Source: CAZOWL01 sp964583605 (lineage in GTDB: Bacteria > Pseudomonadota > Gammaproteobacteria > Chromatiales > Chromatiaceae). Taken from it: a stretch of 41,907 nt of DNA. How positions within the stretch are numbered: position 1 is the stretch's first letter; every line of letters begins with the position of its first letter. Position numbers and translations under genes: made by a program. Below the pieces are notes generated by a model. The model saw only the letters and a list, made by a program, of their open reading frames with translations, did not search any database and had not been told where the DNA came from. Shown here in pieces: positions 1 to 7,688 of the stretch. The DNA lies in the NCBI GenBank assembly GCA_964583605.1, contig CAZOWL010000032.1:1-41907 (forward strand), in the 5' to 3' direction.

Positions 1-45
1 GCGCCCGTCTCCGCGATTGCTCACATGGTACAGCGCACCGGCAAA

Positions 46-210
46 CTCGAGGCGACCTTGAAAAATTGCCATCCGGGCAATTTTTCAAGACGCGAAGCGA
101 AAATGCGATTTCCGCTTCGCTTCATTTTCAGTCGTTTAGACGACTGAAAATGGCGGGGCATCCTAGCCCCGCACGGGCACCTTGAATTTTTCAAGGTGCC
201 CTCGAGGCGA
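46..210. repeat. Array of five adjacent hairpins, MITE-like element
   Basis: Five perfect stems follow one another with almost no spacer: 57-70/76-89 (14 bp), 92-99/113-120 (8 bp), 123-135/140-152 (13 bp), 153-159/166-172 (7 bp) and 175-186/190-201 (12 bp). The outermost parts also form a long-range inverted repeat (55-67 with 185-197, 13 bp). The 10-mer CTCGAGGCGA occurs at both edges (46-55 and 201-210), like a target duplication. No gene is supported here. It could be a non-autonomous mobile element, a REP cluster or a structured RNA; the sequence does not decide between them. Confidence 0.7.
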
Positions 211-278
211 AGTGGTCTTGCCATGTCCGCCAGTCTAGCTCAAATGAGGAAAAGGGAAGACCTGACCCCTGCCCCCCC

Positions 279-500
279 GCGGCAACCGCACTCCAGCTCG
301 GCGTCCACAGGGGCGATCTGGCGCGTCGCCCGATCGGGCCGGACATGCAGGACCAGCAGGGTAGCCGGATCGAACACGATAACGTCTTTCACGCCCTGGG
401 ACAGGTAGAAGGGTGGGTGCTGTTTCTCTACCCACCCCGCTGCCTTGCTTAACCGCTCCCGCAGCCAGACCGCATCTCCAAGGCGACGTTCAGGAACGTT
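279..500 (-). pseudogene. Uma2-family endonuclease, C-terminal remnant
   Basis: The minus-strand frame encodes a stretch typical of the C-terminal half of Uma2 (DUF820) proteins: a GVKDVIVFDP segment, then VRPDRATRQIAPVD and the ending ELECGCR. There is no Uma2 N-terminus upstream: the frame runs into the 3' end of the PEP-CTERM gene on the same strand. The final block 280-356 is nearly identical to 3091-3167 (73 of 77 positions by eye), where a second remnant lies. The C-terminal frame runs on past the family's usual end, so this is most likely a decayed copy. The left and right edges are approximate. Confidence 0.5.
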
Positions 501-1206
501 TGCATTGCCGCCTTGACGCGAACAGCATTGCGCCCAGACCAAGGCCCAGCAACGGAAGAATGCCAGGGGTTGGCACCGACGGGTTCGGATTGTCCGGATT
601 GGTGCCGGGGTCGCCGAGGAAGAAGCTGTCGATGCCGATATCGGTACGAACACCGTCGGTGTCGCTCCAGGCGATCACCTCAAGCGTCTGGGTTGTGTAC
701 GCGGCCGTAAAGAGCATGGTCTGCCAATCCCAGCCTTCGAAAACACCGAAGTCCGGAATATCCATGTGATCCGAATCATGGGTCTCGTCCCCGAACTTGA
801 TGCGCCAGAACCCCCCGGTTTCCGACCAAATGCTTCGCGAGATGCTCTGCTCAAAGGAGATCTCGTACTGCCGTCCGATCTCCAGACCCTCAAGCCCTAC
901 TTGCAGCGCACTTTCCGTCCAGTAAGGCTGCAATCCGATTCCGTGCAGAAATTGTCCGCCAGTGCTGCTGGGCGCCCACGTATAGTTAGCAAAGTCTGTG
1001 TCACCGTTGAAAGTGTCCGGGGTGCCGCTGGTGGTCGTCCATCCGGGTGGGACAGTCGAGTTATGCTGGTTGGTGTTCATGAAACCACCCTCGAACCCCC
1101 CATTCTCAAAGGCGTCGAGCAACCCGGCGGATGCATTCACGCCAACGAGAAGCAGGGCCTGTCCGAGGAGAAGGGATGGAAGCTTGTTTCGGATTCTTGA
1201 CGACAT
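490..1206 (-). CDS. PEP-CTERM sorted secreted protein
   Basis: A 238-residue secreted protein of unknown function. Residues 1-28 form a signal peptide with a hydrophobic core (LLLGQALLLVG) and an Ala-Ser-Ala cleavage region. The C-terminus has the tripartite PEP-CTERM layout: a VPTPG motif, a hydrophobic span of about 17 residues (ILPLLGLGLGAMLF) and a basic tail (SRRQCKRS). Such tails are recognised by an exosortase that cleaves and releases or anchors the protein, usually in exopolysaccharide-producing Gram-negatives; no exosortase is in this window. The middle is rich in Gly, Asn, Thr and Trp and may be a beta-rich carbohydrate-binding-like domain, but I do not recognise a named family. 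A GGAG Shine-Dalgarno lies about 8 nt before the ATG at 1206. It appears to be a single-gene unit. Confidence 0.85.
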   Translation of the reverse strand: MSSRIRNKLPSLLLGQALLLVGVNASAGLLDAFENGGFEGGFMNTNQHNSTVPPGWTTTSGTPDTFNGDTDFANYTWAPSSTGGQFLHGIGLQPYWTESALQVGLEGLEIGRQYEISFEQSISRSIWSETGGFWRIKFGDETHDSDHMDIPDFGVFEGWDWQTMLFTAAYTTQTLEVIAWSDTDGVRTDIGIDSFFLGDPGTNPDNPNPSVPTPGILPLLGLGLGAMLFASRRQCKRS

Positions 1207-1929
1207 GATGTCACTCCATAAATTTGGTATGGCGAAGAATGTTTTAGCTCTTCAAATCCAGTTCTTGGGTTGAAAAGGAGTCACATAGAACGGACAGCGA
1301 TTCCCGGCGAGCAAAAACCAGGCGCTTGCCTTGAAGGGTAACCACTATACACCCTGCTGACCGCTCAAGGCTCACACACACCTATGCAAGCATACTGCCA
1401 AGAAATCACGGCACCGCTGTCCGAGGTCCATTCCTCCGTCCCTAGGAACACCGGATAACTACAGAAAGTTGTTTATTAGAGATATTCGATGGAGGAAACC
1501 AGCATCGATCGAGAGGCCGGACACGCGGGCGCGGGAGTCGCTGCACCGGTGGGCCCGGGCAAACTGAAAAGAATCCCGACACTTCGCGCAACGCAAAATA
1601 AACATAATGATTGCGGCAACTGGATCACCTTATTGTTTTATAAATGACATGGGATTCGACTGGCGCCGATGGGAGGCGTCGGAAATCTTTACACTTTCCT
1701 GGGCCGAAAAGAATCGAGAATTGGGAAGGAACAAACTGGGACAGTGCGGCCTTGGCAAGGCCACGTGTTCTAGCGGGTGGGAGTCCCGCGTGGGTAATCG
1801 TGAGCCGCGAGCCCAGAATCGAGCCCTGCGGCGCGGCTGATAACTGACGCGGCGATGCGTAGGCACGAAAGCAGGCGAGGTGGGAGGGTAACGGTTGAAG
1901 CCAATCTTCAGGGGGACGGGGAGCCAACC
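1207..1929. other. Long gene-poor region
   Basis: About 720 bp with no convincing gene. The left part (1207-1500) is comparatively AT-rich and must hold the promoter of the PEP-CTERM gene, but I could not find a convincing -35/-10 pair with normal spacing. The right part contains a group II intron-like structured block (1744-1840, listed separately). Open frames here have no Shine-Dalgarno and no recognisable motifs. Confidence 0.6.
1744..1840 (+). other. Possible group II intron 5' fragment
   Basis: The segment begins with GTGCG, the consensus 5' end of bacterial group II introns. A perfect hairpin follows (1748-1753/1757-1762), then TCTAGCGGGTGGGAGTCCCG, which folds as a GCGGG/CCCGC stem (1773-1777/1785-1789). 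This resembles the start of intron domain I. No reverse transcriptase, domain V or domain VI lies downstream, so at most it is a truncated relic. Recognition is by general pattern, not by alignment. Confidence 0.35.
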
Positions 1930-2499
1930 ATGACCGCGACCACCGAGGAGCCGATCCGCCGCCGCCGCTTCAACCTCGCCGAGTATCACCGGATGGGCGA
2001 GGCCGGCATCCTAAGCGAAGAGGATCGGGTCGAGCTGATCGAGGGGGAGATCATCGAGATGACCCCCATCGGCAGCCCGCACGGCGGCCGCGTGAAGCGT
2101 CTGGTCTATCTGCTGACTCAGGCCGTAGGACAGCATGCAATTGTCGCCGCACAGGACCCTGTCATCCTCGACGACCGCTCCGAGCCCGAGCCGGACCTCG
2201 CCCTGCTCCACCCGCGGGCCGACTTCTACACAGAATCGCACCCGCGCCCTGCCGATGTGCTGTTGCTGATCGAAGTCGCGGACACCAGCCTCCAAAAGGA
2301 TCGCCAGATCAAAGTCCCACTTTACACCCGCCACGGGATCCCGGAGACCTGGATCATCGACACCGAGCACCAACGCGTGCTGCGTTTCGCCGAGCTCAGG
2401 GATGGCACCTACCAAACCGAGGAAGAGATTGATCTGAGCCAGCCGGCTCCCTTGCCCGGTCTACCCGGGCACGCGGTGGACCTCGCAGGGTTGTTCTGA
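1930..2499 (+). CDS. Uma2 family endonuclease-like protein (DUF820)
   Basis: A 189-residue Uma2/DUF820 protein with a restriction-endonuclease-like PD-(D/E)XK fold. Visible family features are the N-terminal RRRFNLAEYHRMGEAG segment, the ELIEGEIIEM strand (about 36-44), the acidic EPEPDL pair (85-90) and the core LLIEVADTS followed by Lys123 (112-123), which together match the PD...ExK arrangement. The biological role of the family is poorly known; it is amplified in cyanobacteria and purple sulfur bacteria. I chose the ATG at 1930 because a GGGGAG Shine-Dalgarno sits 6 nt upstream and the protein start then matches family length. An in-frame ATG at 1855 would add 25 low-complexity residues. 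Two decayed relatives flank it at 279-500 and 3078-3180. Confidence 0.85.
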   Translation: MTATTEEPIRRRRFNLAEYHRMGEAGILSEEDRVELIEGEIIEMTPIGSPHGGRVKRLVYLLTQAVGQHAIVAAQDPVILDDRSEPEPDLALLHPRADFYTESHPRPADVLLLIEVADTSLQKDRQIKVPLYTRHGIPETWIIDTEHQRVLRFAELRDGTYQTEEEIDLSQPAPLPGLPGHAVDLAGLF

Positions 2500-2649
2500 C
2501 AACACTCGCGAATAGGCGCGACGCTTGCGGCTACCTGGTCGCATGCGCTCAAGCACACAACAGCGCTCTGCGGCCGCACCGATCAGCCACAGCGGGATCG
2601 CCGCCAGGGAGGCGATCAGCACCAGCGCGGCGTAGCGGCCTTGTGCTCG
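2500..2649 (-). pseudogene. IS4-type transposase C-terminal remnant
   Basis: In one minus-strand frame this stretch reads RYAALVLIASLAAIPLWLIGAAAER followed by a basic SRKRRAY segment, which in pieces resembles the hydrophobic helix and Arg-rich tail that end many IS4-family transposases. The frame is closed by a stop just upstream and there is no DDE catalytic region, so only a short relic would remain. No terminal inverted repeats could be assigned. The assignment rests on memory of the family pattern and is tentative. Confidence 0.35.
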
Positions 2650-3077
2650 TTACGATCAGCCTGAAACCAACGCTTGCTGGCCGTGCACACGATGCGGAAG
2701 CACTGTCAAAAAACCTGACAATTCGCAGTTGATGCGTGCCGGCAGGTCGCACTCGGCCAGCGCTTGTGCGAGCCGGGTCGCCCAGCGGAACGGCCAGCGG
2801 GCTCAGCAGAGAGGGCCTCTGGATCAATCGCACGCCCAGCAGGATGACGGGGGCTCTCCGCCGCACTGAGCCCAGGGCCGTTGTACTCGACGCCGGGAGG
2901 GGGCGCCGAGGACGTGTAAAGAAACCCCGGGGTACCGGCATAGATCTGTGCCGGTACCCCCTGGGCGGGAGTTGAGACAGCCCGAGACCAGCCATCGACG
3001 GGAAGAACCTCGTCCACCTCCACAGACACGACATCGCCTGACGCGATGCCATCCAGACCTCCGCCGACCCGCGAGGA
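2650..3077. other. Degenerate gene-poor DNA
   Basis: No intact gene is supported. Several minus-strand frames carry protein-like pieces (for example TRLAQALAECDLPARIN near 2740), but they are short, in different frames and not assignable. The segment contains the 32-bp palindrome at 2929-2960. It is best read as decayed accessory DNA between a transposase relic and a Uma2 relic. Confidence 0.45.
2929..2960. repeat. Near-perfect 32-bp palindrome
   Basis: Arms GGGGTACCGGCA (2929-2940) and TGCCGGTACCCC (2949-2960) are perfect reverse complements. The centre also contains the palindrome AGATCT, leaving a single T-G mismatch in the whole 32 bp. It is not followed by a T-run and does not sit at a gene end, so it is unlikely to be a simple terminator. 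Confidence 0.8.
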
Positions 3078-3180
3078 TCAAACCGACACCCGGCAACCGC
3101 ACTCCAGCTCGACGTCCACAGGGGCGAGCTGGCGCGTCGCCCGATCGGACCGGACATGCGGGACCAGTATCCAGCACCGC
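3078..3180 (-). pseudogene. Uma2-family endonuclease, 3' end remnant
   Basis: The minus frame reads VRSDRATRQLAPVDVELECG, then CRVSV and a stop at 3078-3080, a normal Uma2 C-terminus. Upstream (towards 3180) no Uma2 core can be followed before the glnE promoter region. The block 3091-3167 matches 280-356 with only four differences, so the two remnants share recent ancestry. It lies immediately upstream of, and divergent from, glnE. Confidence 0.55.
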
Positions 3181-3247
3181 CGTGACGCGCTAATCTGGCC
3201 CCTTCGGCGCGCGGTGCGCCCGGCGCGATACGCGTCGCGGATGAGTG

Positions 3248-6100
3248 ATGGGCAGAGTGAGCGAGACAGATTTAGCAGCCGATCGTTACTGGGGGGCCTG
3301 GCAGGATTGGGCGCGGGATAATGGCATAGCGGTTCCGAGCGATCCGACCTGGCACGAGGCGCGCCGGTGCGTCTGGCACGGGAGCGAGTACGTCGCCAAG
3401 ACCGGCGACTGCGCCCCGGAGGTCCTGGCCGAACTGCTGCGCACGGGTGAGCTGGCGCGTCGGCTCGGCGCAGGGGAGCTCGCTCGCCAGCTCGCCCCGG
3501 AGCTGACGGACCTCGTCGACGAGTCGGCCTTGATATCTGCCCTGCGGCGCTTTCGGCGCCGGCATCAGGTGCGCATCATCTGGCGCGACCTCGCCGGCTG
3601 GGCCGATCTCGACGAGACGCTCGAGGACTTGAGCGAGCTTGCCGACGTCTGTATCGCGCAGACGTTGGATCGGCTCCATGACTGGATGGTCGCCGAGCTC
3701 GGCGTGCCCCGTGACCGCGACGGTCGCGCCCAGCGCCTGGTCGTGCTGGCGATGGGCAAGCTCGGCGGACGGGAGCTCAATCTCTCCTCGGATATCGACC
3801 TGATCTTCGCCTTCCCGCGGCATGGCCAGGTCGACGGACCGCAGGAGCTCGCCAATGAGCAGTTCTTCATTCGGCTCGGCCAGCGTCTCGTGCGCATGCT
3901 GGATACGCAGACGCCCGAAGGCTTCGTGTTCCGCGTCGACACCCGCCTTCGGCCCTTCGGCGAGCCAGGGCCCCTCGCGATGAGCTTCTCGGCCATGGAG
4001 GACTATTATGAGTCCCAGGCGCGCGAGTGGGAGCGCTACGCCATGATCAAGGCGCGTGTGGTCGCCGGCGACGACGTGGCCGGTGCGCAGTTGATGGATC
4101 TGCTCCGGCCCTTCGTCTATCGCCGCTACCTCGACTTCGGCGCCGTCGAATCTCTGCGCGAGCTCAAGCGGTTGATCGTGCAAGAGGTCAAGCGCAAGGG
4201 CATGGCCGACGACATCAAGCTCGGCCCCGGTGGGATTCGTGAGATCGAATTCATTGGCCAGGCCTTCCAGCTGATCCGCGGCGGCCGCGACCCGGAGCTC
4301 CAGGTCCGCCCGATCCGTCAGGTCCTCACGCGACTCGCCAAGAAGGGGCTCCTGCCGCCCGGCGCGGCCGATGCGCTCGGCGACGCTTACGCCTTTCTGC
4401 GGCGCGTTGAGAACAGGCTGCAGGCCTGGCAGGACAAACAGACCCATCGGTTGCCGAGTGAGCCACCGGGACGGCAGCGCCTGGCCCGGACCATGGGCTT
4501 CGAAGACTGGGGCGCCTTCGCCAAGGTGCTCGAGGGCCATCGCCGTGCCGTCCAGGCGCATTTCGACGAGGTGTTCTCGGCGCCGAGCCGCGAGGTCGTC
4601 CCAGGTGCCCCCTCGTTCGAAGGTGCTTGGCACAGCTCGGGTGACGCCGCATGCGATCTGGAGGCGCTCCGCGGTGCGGGCTTCACCGACCCGGAGCAAG
4701 CCCAAACCCGGCTCGATCAGTTCCGCGACAGCATAGCGCGCATGGGCCTCAGTCCGCGTGGCCGCGAGCGCCTGGCCGAGCTGATGCCGCTGGTGCTGCA
4801 GTGCCTGGCGGCCTCCGCGGCCCCCGATGTTGCGTTAGTGCGGATCCTCAAGGTCATCACGGCCATTGCCCGTCGCACGGCCTACCTCGCGATGCTGACG
4901 GAGCAGCCAACGATCTTGGCGCATCTCGCACGGCTGACCGGGATGAGTCCGTGGGTCACGGAGCAGATCAGCCGCTATCCCCTGTTGCTGGATGAGCTGA
5001 TCGATCCGGCCAGGCTCTACGCGCCGCTCCGGCGCCAAGATCTCGAGGAGGAGGTCGGTCTGCTCCTCGCCCGCGTCAACGACGATGATCTCGAGCAGGA
5101 GATGGAATACCTGCGCCAGTTCGCTCAGGGCAACATCCTGCGCGTCGCGGCGGCCGATTTGACTGGCGCGATACCGCTGATGGTCGTCAGCGACTACCTG
5201 ACGGAGATCGCCGAGGTGACAGTGCGGCAGGTCCTGCATCTCAACCACGCCCACTTTGGCACACGTCATGGCCGACCCAGCGACATCCCCGCCCCGGACA
5301 CGGGGTTTCTCATCATTGGCTACGGCAAGCTCGGCGGCATCGAGCTCGGCTACGGCTCGGATCTGGACCTCGTCTTCCTCCACGGCAGTGCGCAATCGGC
5401 CGGCATGACCGACGGTCCCCGCTCGATCGCCAACGAGCAATTCTTCATGCGGATAGGCCAGCGCATCATCCACATGCTGACTATACGCACGCCCTCCGGC
5501 GTTCTGTACGACGTCGACATGCGTCTGCGACCTGACGGCAACAAGGGGTTTCTGGTGCGCTCTCTCGGGTCCTTCGCCAGCTACCAGGAGACAGCCGCTT
5601 GGACCTGGGAACATCAGGCTTTGGTGCGCGCGCGTCCCGTCGCCGGCGATGCGCCGCTCGCGGAACGGTTCGCCGAGGTGCGGCGCGCCATCCTGCGGCG
5701 TGAGCGTGACGCCGGGAAGCTCCGCGAGGATGTGCGCACGATGCGCGCGAAGATGCGCGCCAATCTGGATAAGAGCCGCGACGGTCGCTTTGACCTGAAG
5801 CAAGGCGCCGGCGGTATTGCAGATATCGAGTTCATTGTCCAATACTCCGTCCTGCGCTGGTCGGCAGAGTACCCCGAGCTGACCCGCTGGACCGATAATG
5901 TGCGCATTCTCGAGACCCTGGCCGCCCTCGATCTCCTGCCTGGCACGGCCGCAGCAGATCTGACGGAGGCCTACAAGGCCCTGCGCGCGGCCGCTCACCG
6001 GGGGGCACTCGCGGGCGAGCCCTCGATCATCGACGATGACCGGCTCGTCGAGGAGCGGGCCGGCGTGCGTGCGCGTTGGGCCGAGCTGATCGAGGATTGA
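3248..6100 (+). CDS. glnE: Bifunctional glutamine synthetase adenylyltransferase/deadenylylase
   Basis: A cytosolic regulator of nitrogen assimilation that adds AMP to glutamine synthetase or removes it, under control of PII/GlnB. It has 950 residues, the usual GlnE length (about 946 in E. coli). Two nucleotidyltransferase domains are visible. The N-terminal deadenylylase half has AMGKLGG followed by SSDIDL with Asp182/Asp184; the C-terminal adenylylase half has GYGKLGG followed by GSDLDL with Asp705/Asp707. The linker and helical domains are intact. ATG 3248 is chosen; the preceding GTG at 3245 is in frame but adds only one residue. Very long open frames on the opposite strand are a GC-codon effect. 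It is followed by ilvE after 141 bp. Confidence 0.97.
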   Translation: MGRVSETDLAADRYWGAWQDWARDNGIAVPSDPTWHEARRCVWHGSEYVAKTGDCAPEVLAELLRTGELARRLGAGELARQLAPELTDLVDESALISALRRFRRRHQVRIIWRDLAGWADLDETLEDLSELADVCIAQTLDRLHDWMVAELGVPRDRDGRAQRLVVLAMGKLGGRELNLSSDIDLIFAFPRHGQVDGPQELANEQFFIRLGQRLVRMLDTQTPEGFVFRVDTRLRPFGEPGPLAMSFSAMEDYYESQAREWERYAMIKARVVAGDDVAGAQLMDLLRPFVYRRYLDFGAVESLRELKRLIVQEVKRKGMADDIKLGPGGIREIEFIGQAFQLIRGGRDPELQVRPIRQVLTRLAKKGLLPPGAADALGDAYAFLRRVENRLQAWQDKQTHRLPSEPPGRQRLARTMGFEDWGAFAKVLEGHRRAVQAHFDEVFSAPSREVVPGAPSFEGAWHSSGDAACDLEALRGAGFTDPEQAQTRLDQFRDSIARMGLSPRGRERLAELMPLVLQCLAASAAPDVALVRILKVITAIARRTAYLAMLTEQPTILAHLARLTGMSPWVTEQISRYPLLLDELIDPARLYAPLRRQDLEEEVGLLLARVNDDDLEQEMEYLRQFAQGNILRVAAADLTGAIPLMVVSDYLTEIAEVTVRQVLHLNHAHFGTRHGRPSDIPAPDTGFLIIGYGKLGGIELGYGSDLDLVFLHGSAQSAGMTDGPRSIANEQFFMRIGQRIIHMLTIRTPSGVLYDVDMRLRPDGNKGFLVRSLGSFASYQETAAWTWEHQALVRARPVAGDAPLAERFAEVRRAILRRERDAGKLREDVRTMRAKMRANLDKSRDGRFDLKQGAGGIADIEFIVQYSVLRWSAEYPELTRWTDNVRILETLAALDLLPGTAAADLTEAYKALRAAAHRGALAGEPSIIDDDRLVEERAGVRARWAELIED

Positions 6101-6172
6101 GGCGCGGCCGCGTCGAGTCGGCCGGGACTCAGGCCGGCCGAGCAGACGAGGTCGGGCACCGATTCGACGGCA

Positions 6173-6205
6173 ATCTGAGGGTGATCTGAGGGCGATCTGG
6201 GACAG
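6173..6205. repeat. Three 11-bp tandem repeats upstream of ilvE
   Basis: ATCTGAGGGTG (6173-6183), ATCTGAGGGCG (6184-6194) and a degenerate third copy ATCTGGGACAG (6195-6205) follow head to tail at 11-bp spacing, close to one helical turn. They lie 37 bp before the ilvE start, in the gap after glnE, where a regulator could bind. Confidence 0.6.
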
Positions 6206-6241
6206 TGGCGGCCGCGCGCCGCCGTCTTGCGGAGTAAGACG

Positions 6242-7165
6242 ATGACAACGATGGCGGACCGAGACGGAGTGATCTGGCTGGACGGGGAGATGCGGCCTTG
6301 GCGCGAGGCCAAGACCCATGTCCTGACGCACACGCTGCATTACGGCCTGGGCGTGTTCGAAGGGGTCCGCGCTTACCAGACCGCACGCGGGGCGGCAATC
6401 TTCCGGCTCGAGGACCATACGCGGCGGCTCTTCGATTCGGCTCGTATCCTAGGGATGACGATCCCGTACGACCCCGCAACACTGAATCAGGTCCAGCGGG
6501 ACGCCGTGCGCGAGAACGGCCTCTCGTCCGCCTACATCCGCCCGATGTGCTTCTACGGCCCGGAGGGCATGGGGCTGCGCGCGGACAATCTCGACGTCCA
6601 CGTGATGGTTGCGGCCTGGTCGTGGGGCGCCTATCTCGGCGAGGAGAATATGCGGCACGGTATCCGGGTACGCGTGTCTTCTTTCACCCGCCACCACGTC
6701 AACATCACCATGTGCCGCGCCAAGGCCAACGGCAATTACATGAACTCGATGATGGCGCTGCAGGAGGCCCTGCGCGACGGCTACGACGAGGCGCTGTTGC
6801 TCGACGCGAGCGGCTATGTCATGGAAGGCAGCGGCGAGAACATCTTCATCGTGCGCGACGGGGTAGTCTATACGCCAGACCTGACCTCAGCGCTCGACGG
6901 GATCACGCGCCGGACCGTCATCAGCCTCGCCGAGGAGATCGACGTGCCCGTGGTCGAGAAGCGCATCACCCGCGACGAGGTCTACATCGCCGACGAGGCC
7001 TTTTTCACCGGCACGGCCGCCGAAGTGACGCCAATCCGGGAGGTCGACGGCCGCATCATCGGCCGCGGTACCCGCGGCCCCATCACCGAGCGCCTGCAAG
7101 GGCTTTACTTCGACCAGGTGCACGGCCGCCGGGATCAGCATCCGGAATGGCTGACCCTGGTTTAG
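6242..7165 (+). CDS. ilvE: Branched-chain amino acid aminotransferase
   Basis: A class IV (fold type IV) PLP-dependent aminotransferase that converts 2-oxo acids to valine, leucine and isoleucine with glutamate as donor, in the cytosol. It has 307 residues against 309 in E. coli IlvE. Diagnostic features are VIWLDGEM at the N-terminus, HYGLGVFEGVRAY, the catalytic Lys161 in CRAKANGNYMNS, and the EGSGENIF and GTAAEVTPI segments that bind cofactor and substrate. The start at 6242 is preceded by GGAG at 6231-6234 with 7-nt spacing; the track-style TTG start at 6227 would include the Shine-Dalgarno in the coding region and is rejected. The GGAG lies in the loop of a 6-bp hairpin (6223-6228/6236-6241). 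Confidence 0.96.
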   Translation: MTTMADRDGVIWLDGEMRPWREAKTHVLTHTLHYGLGVFEGVRAYQTARGAAIFRLEDHTRRLFDSARILGMTIPYDPATLNQVQRDAVRENGLSSAYIRPMCFYGPEGMGLRADNLDVHVMVAAWSWGAYLGEENMRHGIRVRVSSFTRHHVNITMCRAKANGNYMNSMMALQEALRDGYDEALLLDASGYVMEGSGENIFIVRDGVVYTPDLTSALDGITRRTVISLAEEIDVPVVEKRITRDEVYIADEAFFTGTAAEVTPIREVDGRIIGRGTRGPITERLQGLYFDQVHGRRDQHPEWLTLV

Positions 7166-7262
7166 ACCGACCCGCCGACCCACGGGAATTTGCGCAATCG
7201 ACGAATAGGTTTGGACAGGGCACTTGGCCCCTACCTGATCGATTCCGAAAGGAGTAGACGCG

Positions 7263-7490
7263 ATGCAATCAATGCCGCGAGAAGCCACCAACTCCCCGGC
7301 TCCGCCGCTCGGCCAGCCGGCTGCGGAGATTATCCTCGTTCGCCGCGACGAGCTGCCGCTGTCCTGCCCTCGACCTCAAGACGCCCTGTGGAACATGCAT
7401 CCTCGGGTCTATCTGCCGATCGAAGATGAGCCATCGCGTGAGGCGATCTGCCCATATTGCGGCGCCCACTACCGACTCGAGGGCGACTGA
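7263..7490 (+). CDS. CHCC-type zinc-finger domain protein
   Basis: A 75-residue protein of the zf-CHCC family, related to the zinc-binding subunit NDUFS6 of mitochondrial complex I; the bacterial role is not settled. The conserved ligands are visible as Cys35 (LPLSCP), His46 (WNMHPRVYLPI), Cys63 and Cys66 (ICPYCGAHY). The first 20 residues are a Pro/Ala-rich, probably disordered tail. The start ATG has a strong AAAGGAG Shine-Dalgarno 5-8 nt upstream (7249-7255). It lies 97 bp after ilvE in the same direction and may be co-transcribed with it. Small size and full ligand set argue for a functional protein. Confidence 0.9.
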   Translation: MQSMPREATNSPAPPLGQPAAEIILVRRDELPLSCPRPQDALWNMHPRVYLPIEDEPSREAICPYCGAHYRLEGD

Positions 7491-7649
7491 TCCCACCGAG
7501 CGGGGCACACTGCCGCCCAGACGCGCCGCCCAGACGTCCACGTCCAATGAGCGCACCTCTGCGGCTACTCGCATGCTGAATCGGCGCATTCGCAGATCGA
7601 TTTGCTCGGCGACCCGCAGAGCCTCTCTTGTTTCGAGCGATCGCTTCGC

Positions 7650-7679
7650 TTGGACTGCGAGCAGGCCGAGCGGTACACT
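7650..7679 (+). promoter_or_regulatory. Sigma70 promoter of rnpB
   Basis: TTGGAC (7650-7655) and TACACT (7674-7679) are spaced by 18 bp. The predicted transcription start 7-10 bp later coincides with the 5' end of the RNase P RNA at about 7689, which supports the call independently. Confidence 0.75.
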
Positions 7680-7688
7680 GGTGTGCGG

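Noticed and set aside
21..224. 67-codon minus-strand frame across the hairpin array
   Set aside because: Its translation only reflects the inverted repeats; no ribosome site or domain.
3272..4705. 477-codon open frame antisense to glnE
   Set aside because: Mirrors glnE codon structure; no motif, no Shine-Dalgarno, typical shadow frame in GC-rich DNA. The 527-codon frame at 4835-6418 is the same effect.
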